The notes beneath the pieces are model-generated. The model was not told the DNA's origin and made no database searches. It saw only the letters and a list, made by a program, of their open reading frames with translations. A stretch of 8,402 bases of DNA from Spirochaetota bacterium (GTDB lineage: Bacteria > Spirochaetota > Leptospiria > Turneriellales > Turneriellaceae): positions 1-8,402 of the forward strand of contig JAKQXK010000383.1 of the NCBI GenBank assembly GCA_029561505.1, given 5' to 3'. The translations under genes were made by a program, and so were the position numbers. Positions within the stretch are counted from its first letter, which is position 1. Each line of letters starts with the position of its first letter. This document shows positions 1 through 6,886 of the stretch, piece after piece.

Positions 1-491
1 TCTACGAAGAGAAGATGGTCGATGCAAAAACGGGTAAAGAAGTTGTGACGCACTACATCATGAAATCGCGCGAACGGGCTTCAGATACGCTCATGTCGAC
101 GCCGGGGCGCAAATGGGTGATACCCCCCGGTAAATACCTCATGATGGGCGATAACCGCGACCACAGCTCAGACGGCCGCGCCTGCGAAATGGTCGAAACC
201 CGTTTCAGATCTGCCTGCAAAGAGTTCAACGACTGTATGTACGACACGTATTCGAATGAAAAATCCGCGAAGGATTGCCAGCGAATCTACGCCAGGGCGC
301 AGGGCGAAACCTGGGGCCTTATCGACGCAAACCAGATTCACGGTAAGGTATATCTCTCATATTTGTCGGTAAATTGGGGCAGCGGTGGCAACAGTGAGCT
401 GAACCCGATTATCAATTTGTGGTACACCATTACCGGCCGCTTCTCGGGTGTCTACGTTCGCTGGGAGAGAGTTTTTAGAAGAATCTACTGA
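1..491 (+). CDS. lepB: Signal peptidase I, C-terminal part (5' end outside window)
   Basis: Membrane-bound serine/lysine protease that cleaves signal peptides from exported preproteins on the outer face of the inner membrane. The frame is open from base 3, so the gene starts before the window. The transmembrane anchor and the catalytic Ser and Lys boxes are therefore not visible. What is visible is the C-terminal part of the catalytic domain: the box E motif GDNRDHSSDGR (about 147-179), preceded by the usual 'P.GKYLMMGDN' lead-in, then 'WGLIDANQIHGKVYLSY' and the typical Arg-rich end 'RWERVFRRIY'. Between box E and WGLI lies a segment of about 43 residues (about 180-308) with four cysteines, where E. 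coli LepB and most homologues have almost nothing. The stop (489-491) is 20 nt before the next plus-strand gene, suggesting one transcript. The family call is firm. The symbol assumes the usual name, and paralogues elsewhere cannot be excluded. Confidence 0.93.
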   Translation, partial: YEEKMVDAKTGKEVVTHYIMKSRERASDTLMSTPGRKWVIPPGKYLMMGDNRDHSSDGRACEMVETRFRSACKEFNDCMYDTYSNEKSAKDCQRIYARAQGETWGLIDANQIHGKVYLSYLSVNWGSGGNSELNPIINLWYTITGRFSGVYVRWERVFRRIY

Positions 492-503
492 AAACCGATA
501 ATT

Positions 504-510
504 AAAGAAG
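504..510 (+). promoter_or_regulatory. Weak purine-rich ribosome-binding stretch before the VWA/FHA gene
   Basis: AAAGAAG lies immediately upstream of the ATG at 512, with only one base between. It is purine-rich, but the spacing is short for a Shine-Dalgarno site, so translation may rely partly on coupling to the lepB stop at 489-491. The start at 512 is supported mainly by the clean signal peptide that follows it. Confidence 0.35.
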
Positions 511-511
511 C

Positions 512-2014
512 ATGTCACTGCGAGGTACACCGCGCCGAATCGTTTTATGTCTCATCGCGGGCGGTGCTGTGGCGCTTTCGGCGCAGGCCTACCATAACGC
601 ACGCATTACCTCGCTGAAGCAGCTGGGCGATGGTCGCATCGAAGCGCGTGTTCAGGCTGCAACTACCGGCGAAGCAGAACCGGGCGCGAACGAAGTTGCT
701 GCGAGTTTTAAGCTCAAAGAGAACGGGGTGCTGCAAGAATCGCTCAGCGTCGAAAAAGCCGATGCAGAAACAGGCTCGCGCACGGTGCTGTTGGCCGATC
801 TCAGCAGATCGCTTTCGCGGCGGCAGTTTGCCGACTACAAGAAGGCTGCACTCACATTTGTCGAGCGTCTGAGACCCGGCGATATGGTGGCACTGGTGAC
901 CTTTGATCGCCGCGTTTACCGTCTGGTGAATTTTACTTCTGATCGCGAAATTCTGAAAAGCCGCATACGCAGACTAAAACAGACCGGGTCGCGCACGATG
1001 CTTTACGATGCAGTTCTCGAAGCGCACAAAATGCTGCGCGATGTGCCACAGCAGCGCGCAATTGTGGTCTATACCGATGGTAAAGAGAACGCATCACGCG
1101 TCGTCATCGGCGACCTCATCGAACTTTTTACTGCGAATCCTGTGCCGCTGTTCGTCGCCGGCCGTTACCGGTCGTTCTCGCTGAAGCAGATGATTCGCCT
1201 CGCGCGTATTTCAGGTGGCGACGCGTTTAAAGCGCACGACACACACGATCTTGATAAGGTGTTTCGCTATCTCGGCCGCCTTAAATCGCAGGATTTTCGC
1301 CTCACATACGCCTCGCGGCAGAAACCGGGTTCGGCGCTCGACATTGAGATTGAGTCTTCGCTGTCGGCGGCGAATCTCGTGCGCTCGTATACGCTGCCGC
1401 ATAACCCCGCGGCTTCGCTGGCCGACGCCACCAAGAACACCGAAAATTCAAATTTGTATGCTGGCAGCTGGCCCGCTGAAATCAGGAGACACATGCCCGA
1501 AATACTCTTATCGCTGATCGTGATTCTGCTCATCGCCGTGATTATCATGCTGTTTTTCAGACGGCAAGAGATTAACGTTAAGGTCGAAAATACGAATCCA
1601 CCGGCGTACGTCGCTCCTGAAGATTTTTCCCTCATGCCGGGTCGAAAGGTAGCCCAAACCAAGGCCAAACTGCCGATCGATTATCACCACGGCTGGCTGG
1701 TCGAAAAAGAAGGCCCGCACACCGGTCGCAAATACCGCATCAACTGGCACAACATCACCATCGGCTTTGCCGAAGATAATTCGATTGTTATAGACGACAG
1801 CACCGTTTCGGGACGGCACGCGAAAATCGAGCGGCAGAAGCAGAAATTTGTCCTGTACGACCTCATGTCAGAACATGGTACTTACCTCAACGGCAAAAAA
1901 CTGCTGCGTCCGAAAGAACTGAACGATTTCGACGAAATCACCCTTGGCAGAACAAAACTCATATTCAGGAAAAGCGCGGCAACGTATGAAAGAGACCCGG
2001 ACGAAGAAAACTAA
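512..2014 (+). CDS. Exported VWA-domain protein with transmembrane helix and C-terminal FHA domain
   Basis: Protein of 500 residues with an unusual domain order. Residues 1-26 look like a Sec signal peptide (basic start, hydrophobic core, AQA before a likely cleavage site). A von Willebrand factor A domain follows, about 90-260. It has an intact metal-site (MIDAS) motif DLSRS at 96-100, a Thr in 'SRTMLYDA' near 162, and Asp189 in 'YTDGKEN'. A single strong transmembrane helix spans about 329-349 and is followed by Arg residues. A forkhead-associated domain spans about 406-487, with 'SGRH' (433-436) and 'HGTYLNG' (455-461). Predicted topology is VWA in the periplasm and FHA in the cytoplasm. 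VWA domains usually bind protein ligands through a metal ion, and FHA domains bind phosphothreonine peptides. The FHA Arg that normally follows the first conserved Gly is Phe419, so phospho-binding is uncertain. The gene follows lepB by 20 nt and overlaps the next gene by 29 nt. The partner and exact function are unknown. Confidence 0.88.
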   Translation: MSLRGTPRRIVLCLIAGGAVALSAQAYHNARITSLKQLGDGRIEARVQAATTGEAEPGANEVAASFKLKENGVLQESLSVEKADAETGSRTVLLADLSRSLSRRQFADYKKAALTFVERLRPGDMVALVTFDRRVYRLVNFTSDREILKSRIRRLKQTGSRTMLYDAVLEAHKMLRDVPQQRAIVVYTDGKENASRVVIGDLIELFTANPVPLFVAGRYRSFSLKQMIRLARISGGDAFKAHDTHDLDKVFRYLGRLKSQDFRLTYASRQKPGSALDIEIESSLSAANLVRSYTLPHNPAASLADATKNTENSNLYAGSWPAEIRRHMPEILLSLIVILLIAVIIMLFFRRQEINVKVENTNPPAYVAPEDFSLMPGRKVAQTKAKLPIDYHHGWLVEKEGPHTGRKYRINWHNITIGFAEDNSIVIDDSTVSGRHAKIERQKQKFVLYDLMSEHGTYLNGKKLLRPKELNDFDEITLGRTKLIFRKSAATYERDPDEEN

Positions 2015-3218
2015 GAAATCCCCAGTACTGAGGCCGCAAAAAGCCAGATATTCGATCGAGCTCTCGAAGATAAAACTCGGTAAAACCGAAGTTATCCTGC
2101 TGGGCACAGCGCACGTGAGCCGCGAAAGTGTTGCTGACGTTGAACGCGCAATAGAGCTTGAAAAACCCGACCGGGTTCTCATCGAGCTCGATGAGGGCAG
2201 GGCGAAGAACCTGCGAGACCCTGACCACTGGAAGCACATGGACATTGTGCAGGTGATCAAATCTGGCAAGATATATCTGCTCTTTTCTTCTATTCTGCTG
2301 TCGATTTTCCAGAAAAAAATGGGCGACCGTCTCACATCGGCGCCTGGCGCCGAATTCAAAAAGGCCATTGAAGTTGCTGAGGCAAAAAATCTTGGCATCG
2401 AATTCATCGACCGCGAGATACGCATAACACTCAAACGCGCATGGCAGAGCGTGGGTTTTTTCGGCAAGCTGCGGCTGATGAGCGAACTGATTGCCTCGCT
2501 TTTTGTGACCGAAGATATGCAGAAAGATGATATTGAAAAGCTGAAAGAAAAAGATGCGCTGCAATCATTGCTCGATTCGCTGCCACCGGCATTCAGAAAG
2601 ATACGCGAGATCATCATCGATGAGCGCGACCAATACATGGCGCAGAAGGTGCGTGATACGGTACTGCACGGTAAAAAACATCCGCGCCGGGTATTGGTAG
2701 TCATTGGTGCTGGTCACCTGCGCGGCATGACCGAAGCTCTGCATGCAGATCACAACATGAATGCCCTGACTTTTATCAAAGAAGCGAAACTTTGGCGTTC
2801 GCTCGTTGCGTTTCTTGCACCCATCGTCATCATTGTCGCGCTTCTCACCTATTTCACCCTCAGTGGCAACAAAACTCTGGATATCGCCGCAACGCTGAAA
2901 GCCTGGATCATCATCAAATGTTCGGTGACGGCAGTCGTCACGGTAATCTGGTCGCCACACATTCTGGCATACCTCGCAGGTATTCTCGTCTCGCCGGTCA
3001 GTACATTCTTGCCGGTGATCAAATCAGGCTGGGTGGCCGCATTGCTCGAAGCTATGTACCGCAAACCAGAGGTTACCGATTTTGAATCGATGCCAGAAGC
3101 AACGACACGGTTCAGAAGTTTTTACCGCAACCGTATCTTTCGTATCTTTATGGTTTTTTTTCTCGGACAATTCTCCAGTATGCTGGGGTATTGGGTTTTC
3201 ATCTGGTACGTAAAGTAA
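1986..3218 (+). CDS. TraB/PrgY-family membrane protein (putative metalloprotease-like)
   Basis: About 410 residues from the ATG at 1986. A TTG at 1944 in the same frame would add 14 residues but overlap the upstream gene further, so I prefer 1986. The N-terminus is very basic. The TraB/PrgY domain follows: 'LLGTAHVSRESV' with the GxxH motif at 40-43, 'IELDEGR' at 66-72, the region 'APGAEFKKAIEVA' through 'IDREIRITLKRAW', 'ERDQYMA' near 213-219, and a second GxxH, 'GAGHLRGM', at 241-248. After about residue 270 come roughly four hydrophobic segments (about 272-292, 302-322, 326-346, 384-407). TraB of Enterococcus plasmids shuts down pheromone activity, and the wider superfamily, including TIKI proteins, is proposed to be proteolytic through the paired GxxH and Glu residues. 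The chromosomal bacterial members have no settled role. The start lies inside the 3' end of the VWA/FHA gene (29-nt overlap), which implies translational coupling. Family call strong, activity inferred. Confidence 0.9.
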   Translation: MKETRTKKTKKSPVLRPQKARYSIELSKIKLGKTEVILLGTAHVSRESVADVERAIELEKPDRVLIELDEGRAKNLRDPDHWKHMDIVQVIKSGKIYLLFSSILLSIFQKKMGDRLTSAPGAEFKKAIEVAEAKNLGIEFIDREIRITLKRAWQSVGFFGKLRLMSELIASLFVTEDMQKDDIEKLKEKDALQSLLDSLPPAFRKIREIIIDERDQYMAQKVRDTVLHGKKHPRRVLVVIGAGHLRGMTEALHADHNMNALTFIKEAKLWRSLVAFLAPIVIIVALLTYFTLSGNKTLDIAATLKAWIIIKCSVTAVVTVIWSPHILAYLAGILVSPVSTFLPVIKSGWVAALLEAMYRKPEVTDFESMPEATTRFRSFYRNRIFRIFMVFFLGQFSSMLGYWVFIWYVK

Positions 3219-3229
3219 AACCGGGGCGG

Positions 3230-3246
3230 CCCTTAGTATCTAAGGG
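3230..3246. terminator. 7-bp hairpin at the traB/mpl convergent junction, possible bidirectional terminator
   Basis: CCCTTAG (3230-3236), loop TAT, CTAAGGG (3240-3246) is a perfect inverted repeat. It begins 11 nt after the stop of the TraB-family gene and contains the mpl stop codon (TAG on the minus strand, 3240-3242). No T-run follows the stem on either strand, so it is not a canonical intrinsic terminator. Its position between two convergent stops is the main argument for function. Confidence 0.35.
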
Positions 3247-4673
3247 GCAGACGTAAGCGCCGCTGCGGTTTCGTCGACTAGACCGCCGAAGCTGCCGTTC
3301 GTCATGAAACAGACGACATCGCCAATTTGCAGACGCTCACGCAGAAAATTCAGGCGTGATGCAGGCGGCAATTGTTCGGCTTTTTTGCCGGCCGCGCGAA
3401 TCTCAGCGATCAATTTCACAAGGTCAAGCCGCTCAGCCGGCGCATATTTTTCGGGCCGGTAAATTTCTGCAATCAGGGCTTCGTCTGCCAGAGCTATAGC
3501 TTCTGCGAGTTCGCGTTGAAAAATATTGCGCACCATCGTATTGCTGCGCGGTTCGATCAGCAGCAAGAGCCGCCTGCGGGGATATCTTGCTCTCAATGTT
3601 TCAATATTGGTGCGAATTGCCGTGGGGTGGTGCGCAAAATCTTCGATAACGGTGACTTTCTTATTGTCTACCCTGACTTCAAGCCTGCGTTTTACGCCCT
3701 TAAAGCTGCTGAGCGCCGCTGCGATCTGCGCCCACTCAAGGTTAAACGGCGTGACGAGCGCGATTGCTGCGAGCATATTCAGCGCATTGTGTGCGCCTGC
3801 CAGGGAAAACTGAACGTCATACGAGCTGCCCGCGTGCGCAAATCGAACCGTGTTGTTTTCTGCGTTTACGCCGAGCAACCGGTAATCGGCGCCATCGGCG
3901 CGGCCGAACGTGAGCACCTTCGGGCGTGCGACACGCGCAAGCTTCATGCAGGTTGCGTTATCGGCATTTGTAACCAGAAGACCGTTGTCAGGTATAATTT
4001 TTACCAGCCGGGCGAAAGCTGTTTCGACCGCGGCGAAATCGGCGAAAATGTCGGCGTGGTCAAATTCAATGTTGTTTATCAGCACATGCGACGGCCGGTA
4101 AGAGAGAAACTTCGGTCGGGGGTCAAAAACTGAAGTGTCGTATTCGTCACCTTCGATCACAAACGCATCAGCACTGCCTAAATCGGCGCTGCGCAGAAAG
4201 TCGGGTGCGACCCCACCAATCATGTAACCCGCATCGATACCGCAGCTGCGCAGAATATGCGCTACGAGCGAAGTGGTGGTAGTCTTGCCGTGCGTACCTG
4301 CCACGACGAGCGAGCGCCGGTTGTGAATTACGAAACGCGCAAGAAACTCGGGCAACGAGAGCAGTTCAAGGCGCGCCGACAAAGCGGCTTCGAGTTCGGT
4401 ATTGCCCCGGCTGATCGCATTGCCAACCACGACGAGGTCGGGCCCGTAAGCCAGATTCTCAGCGTTGTAGGGCTGGCTAAAGTCGATTTCAGCAGAAACA
4501 AGTTCATTGAGCGTCGGCGGGTAGATATTTGCGTCAGCGCCGCGCACCCTGAAACCCAGTTGCCTGGCCATCACCGCTGCCCCCGCCATCGCCGTACCGC
4601 CGATCCCGATGAAGTAAATGGTCTTTTGTCTGCCTGCGCTTTCTGCCACTGTGGTCAAGACGCGCCCGGCCAT
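3240..4673 (-). CDS. mpl: Mpl: UDP-N-acetylmuramate:L-alanyl-gamma-D-glutamyl-meso-diaminopimelate ligase
   Basis: Cytoplasmic ATP-dependent Mur ligase that joins recycled tripeptide (L-Ala-gamma-D-Glu-meso-DAP) to UDP-MurNAc, returning cell-wall turnover products to peptidoglycan synthesis. With the ATG at 4673 it has 477 residues, close to E. coli Mpl. Visible features in order: N-terminal Rossmann loop GIGGTAMAG (23-31), P-loop GTHGKTTT (126-133), 'EYDTSVFDPRPKF' (177-189), 'NNIEFDHADIF' (200-210), 'DFAHHPTAI' (345-353), 'EPRSNTM' (374-380) and 'MTNGSFGG' (457-464). 'FDxRxKF', 'EFDHADIF' and 'MxNGxFGG' match Mpl better than its paralogue MurC. An in-frame TTG at 4700 would add 9 residues, and the family homology begins only near residue 18, so TTG at 4658 or GTG at 4649 are also possible starts. 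None has a good ribosome-binding site. The gene stands alone on this strand, divergent from the cyclase and convergent with the TraB-family gene. Confidence 0.93.
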   Translation of the reverse strand: MAGRVLTTVAESAGRQKTIYFIGIGGTAMAGAAVMARQLGFRVRGADANIYPPTLNELVSAEIDFSQPYNAENLAYGPDLVVVGNAISRGNTELEAALSARLELLSLPEFLARFVIHNRRSLVVAGTHGKTTTTSLVAHILRSCGIDAGYMIGGVAPDFLRSADLGSADAFVIEGDEYDTSVFDPRPKFLSYRPSHVLINNIEFDHADIFADFAAVETAFARLVKIIPDNGLLVTNADNATCMKLARVARPKVLTFGRADGADYRLLGVNAENNTVRFAHAGSSYDVQFSLAGAHNALNMLAAIALVTPFNLEWAQIAAALSSFKGVKRRLEVRVDNKKVTVIEDFAHHPTAIRTNIETLRARYPRRRLLLLIEPRSNTMVRNIFQRELAEAIALADEALIAEIYRPEKYAPAERLDLVKLIAEIRAAGKKAEQLPPASRLNFLRERLQIGDVVCFMTNGSFGGLVDETAAALTSAP

Positions 4674-4713
4674 CAGGTTGAAAAACTCTTGCGCAATCAA
4701 AGCTGCCTGCTAC

Positions 4714-4718
4714 AGGTG
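4714..4718 (+). promoter_or_regulatory. Ribosome-binding site fixing the cyclase start
   Basis: AGGTG lies 4 nt before the ATG at 4723 (AGG alone is 6 nt away). The other in-frame ATGs have no comparable site. The one at 4618 would lie deep inside mpl on the opposite strand, and the one at 4768 has no purine-rich stretch in front. The site therefore supports 4723 as the start. The roughly 49 nt between the divergent mpl ATG and this ATG hold no convincing -10/-35 pair that I can see. Confidence 0.55.
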
Positions 4719-4722
4719 CACC

Positions 4723-6885
4723 ATGAGCCGAAAAACCAGAACCGCCGAACTTGGCCAGCTTGCTGATATGAGCAGCGTCAAAGTACCACGCATCGAGCTC
4801 TCGATGCGCTGGAGCATCGTCTCGCTGCTGACCCTGCTGATCGTGCTCTCTGCGGGCCTTATCATTCTGGTGTCTTATCTGGGCGGCCGCCAGTCGACGC
4901 AGTTTCTCGTCGATACACTCATGGAAGACAAGGCTTACCGCTTTATCGACAAGGCCTCGCAGTTTCTCGGTGAAGCCAGATCGCTTGCCGGTGACGCACG
5001 CGAGGCGATCGCCAAACTCAACCCGGCGACGCAACGCCAGCAGGTTGAAGAAGAGCTTAAAGATATCTTTGAAGAAGAACCCTATTTATCGAATGCCTAT
5101 CTGATACGAAACGGCAGGGTCTTGATAGCACACAACAAGACCATACCGACCGGCACGCAGCAGAATCTGCTCGAAGACATTGACGACCAGAAAGAAGCAG
5201 AGAAAAAAAAGCTGGAAATCGACTACGAAGAAAGACAGCTCGGCAATACAAGCCAATTTCCCTGGGCTTCAGCAAACAAAACACCTGGCAAACAAATTTC
5301 GCCGGTACATAAGACCTTTGTCTCGGGGGCGCCTGGTTTTACTTTCTGCGCGCCTGACAACGCCGCCCGCGGTGCAGCCGCAGGGGCAGTCTGCATCGAC
5401 ATTACGCTTGGTGATCTTTCGCTGTTTATTGGCGACGTGAAAGTCGGCGAAACCGGAAAAGCCTTTATTGCCGACAAATCGATGCAAATGCTGGCGGCGC
5501 CTCAAGACAGCCGCGACTCGGCAGCCTTTGTGAAAGAAGGTATGGGTGCGCTGACGCTGAAGAGCATTACCGAATTCGTGAATCCTGAAATTCAGGCAGC
5601 ACACACTGCGATGCTGAAAAAACTCAAGAAACTGCAGAAGAATAAGAAATGGCTGAAAAGCAAGAAGCCATTCTATTTTGATTTCAAATTGCATGGCAAT
5701 CGTTATGTCGGCATTTTTGCACCTTTTCCAGCGTATACGGGCCTCGACTGGCAAAGCGGAGTGATCATTCCCGAAGATGAATTCTTCTATTTTGTACGCC
5801 GCAATACGCGATTGGTCATGGCCGCCTCGTCGGTGCTGATACTGCTCGCAATTGTGATGGGCTATATTTTTTCACGCCGCCTTTCGAAGCCGCTCAGCGA
5901 TCTCTCACACGAAATGGATAAAATTCAGCGCTTCGACCTGAATTCTGACAAGACGATTGTATCTTCCATCACTGATGTGCAAAATATGGTGCTCTCATTC
6001 TACAAGATGCGGCAGGGTCTAAGGTCTTTCGGCAAATTTGTGCCGGCCGACATTGTGCGGCAGCTGATTGCGCAAGAAGGTGACGCGCACCTTCAGGGCG
6101 AGAAGCGTGAGCTGACGGTACATTTCTCAGATATTGAAGGTTTCACGACTGTCTCAGAATCTTTAAAACCAGAAGAACTCGTTGAACTTCTTGCCGAATA
6201 TCTGGGCGAAATGAGCCGCATTATTGCTGAAGAAAGCGGCACTGTAGACAAGTATATCGGCGACGCTGTCATGGCGTTTTGGGGCGCGCCGCAGCCCGTA
6301 ACCGACCATGCGGTAAAGGCTGCGCGCGCAGCGTTAAGGTGCCAGGTGCGCCTTGTTGAGCTCGAAGCCAAGTGGCAGGCAGAGGGCAGGCCTGTTTTCA
6401 GGGCGCGCATTGGCCTCAACACCGGCGAAATAATTGTCGGCAATATGGGCTCCGCCGAGCGGCTTAACTATACGGTGATCGGTGACGCGGTGAACCTCGC
6501 CAGCCGGCTTGAAGGCATCAACAAATATTACGACACACGCATTATCGTCGGCGAAAAAACGCAAGAGCTCATCAGAAACCAGTTCGTCACGCGCCTGCTT
6601 GATTTTGTCGCTGTCAAAGGCAAGAACGAGGCAATCCGCATTTACGAGCTGGTGGGCGATAAGGGCACTGTCGACGCTACTACCCTTACTTTTATTTCAC
6701 TTTTTGAATCAGGCATCGAAGAGTACCGAAAAAAACACTGGGACAAAGCAGAAGAATATTTCAAAAATGCGCGTGCTAAAAAATCAGACGAAGCCTGCGA
6801 CCTTTTTCTGTCGCGTATCGCAGAATTCCGCCTGAACCCGCCGCCGGCTTCGTGGTCGGGTGAATACGTCATGACGTCGAAGTGA
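4723..6885 (+). CDS. Class III adenylate cyclase with periplasmic Cache-like sensor, HAMP-like linker and C-terminal TPR
   Basis: Protein of 720 residues converting ATP to cAMP under control of an extracytoplasmic sensor. Transmembrane helix 1 is at about 29-52 and helix 2 at about 363-384. The roughly 310-residue region between them has Cache-like features ('GETGKAFIADKS' at 242-253, 'GLDWQSGVIIP' near 340-350), two cysteines (209, 224) that could pair, and Lys-rich stretches (156-163, 299-315). A HAMP-like linker runs about 381-432, followed by the catalytic domain at about 461-645. Catalytic residues are complete: metal Asp470 (FSDIEGFT) and Asp514 (YIGDAVMAFW), Lys510 and Thr584 at the purine-specifying positions (Lys/Thr favours ATP over GTP), and transition-state Asn591 and Arg595 (NLASR). 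One chain has all residues, so a homodimer is expected. The tail contains a TPR-like unit ('FESGIEEYRKKHWDKAEEYF', 661-680). The dprA gene starts one nucleotide after the stop. The sensed ligand is unknown. Confidence 0.93.
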   Translation: MSRKTRTAELGQLADMSSVKVPRIELSMRWSIVSLLTLLIVLSAGLIILVSYLGGRQSTQFLVDTLMEDKAYRFIDKASQFLGEARSLAGDAREAIAKLNPATQRQQVEEELKDIFEEEPYLSNAYLIRNGRVLIAHNKTIPTGTQQNLLEDIDDQKEAEKKKLEIDYEERQLGNTSQFPWASANKTPGKQISPVHKTFVSGAPGFTFCAPDNAARGAAAGAVCIDITLGDLSLFIGDVKVGETGKAFIADKSMQMLAAPQDSRDSAAFVKEGMGALTLKSITEFVNPEIQAAHTAMLKKLKKLQKNKKWLKSKKPFYFDFKLHGNRYVGIFAPFPAYTGLDWQSGVIIPEDEFFYFVRRNTRLVMAASSVLILLAIVMGYIFSRRLSKPLSDLSHEMDKIQRFDLNSDKTIVSSITDVQNMVLSFYKMRQGLRSFGKFVPADIVRQLIAQEGDAHLQGEKRELTVHFSDIEGFTTVSESLKPEELVELLAEYLGEMSRIIAEESGTVDKYIGDAVMAFWGAPQPVTDHAVKAARAALRCQVRLVELEAKWQAEGRPVFRARIGLNTGEIIVGNMGSAERLNYTVIGDAVNLASRLEGINKYYDTRIIVGEKTQELIRNQFVTRLLDFVAVKGKNEAIRIYELVGDKGTVDATTLTFISLFESGIEEYRKKHWDKAEEYFKNARAKKSDEACDLFLSRIAEFRLNPPPASWSGEYVMTSK

Positions 6886-6886
6886 A

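Noticed and set aside
372..386. 15-nt direct repeat AATTGGGGCAGCGGT, also at 6996-7010
   Set aside because: Both copies are in coding sequence of unrelated proteins and are read in different frames, with no flanking similarity. Only two copies, so most likely chance.
1868..2704. Antisense open frame of 278 codons over the VWA/FHA and TraB-family genes
   Set aside because: Ser/Arg/Phe-rich low-complexity translation with no recognisable motif. It mirrors the codon pattern of the strongly supported plus-strand genes.
3372..4133. Plus-strand open frame of 253 codons inside mpl
   Set aside because: Antisense to the full set of conserved Mpl motifs, with no domain or ribosome-binding site.
4678..4713. 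TTGAAA (4678-4683) as a -35 box for the cyclase
   Set aside because: No -10-like hexamer at 16-18 nt. The nearest candidate, TACAGG at 4711, is 27 nt away and overlaps the ribosome-binding site.
4618..4722. Longer cyclase start at the ATG at 4618
   Set aside because: Would place 35 residues inside the oppositely oriented mpl start region. The ATG at 4723 has a better ribosome-binding site and a normal cytoplasmic N-terminus before the first membrane helix.
4534..5034. Minus-strand frame of 166 codons spanning the mpl/cyclase divide
   Set aside because: Runs across two well-supported genes in a wrong frame. Composition is Arg/Asp/His-rich with no motif.
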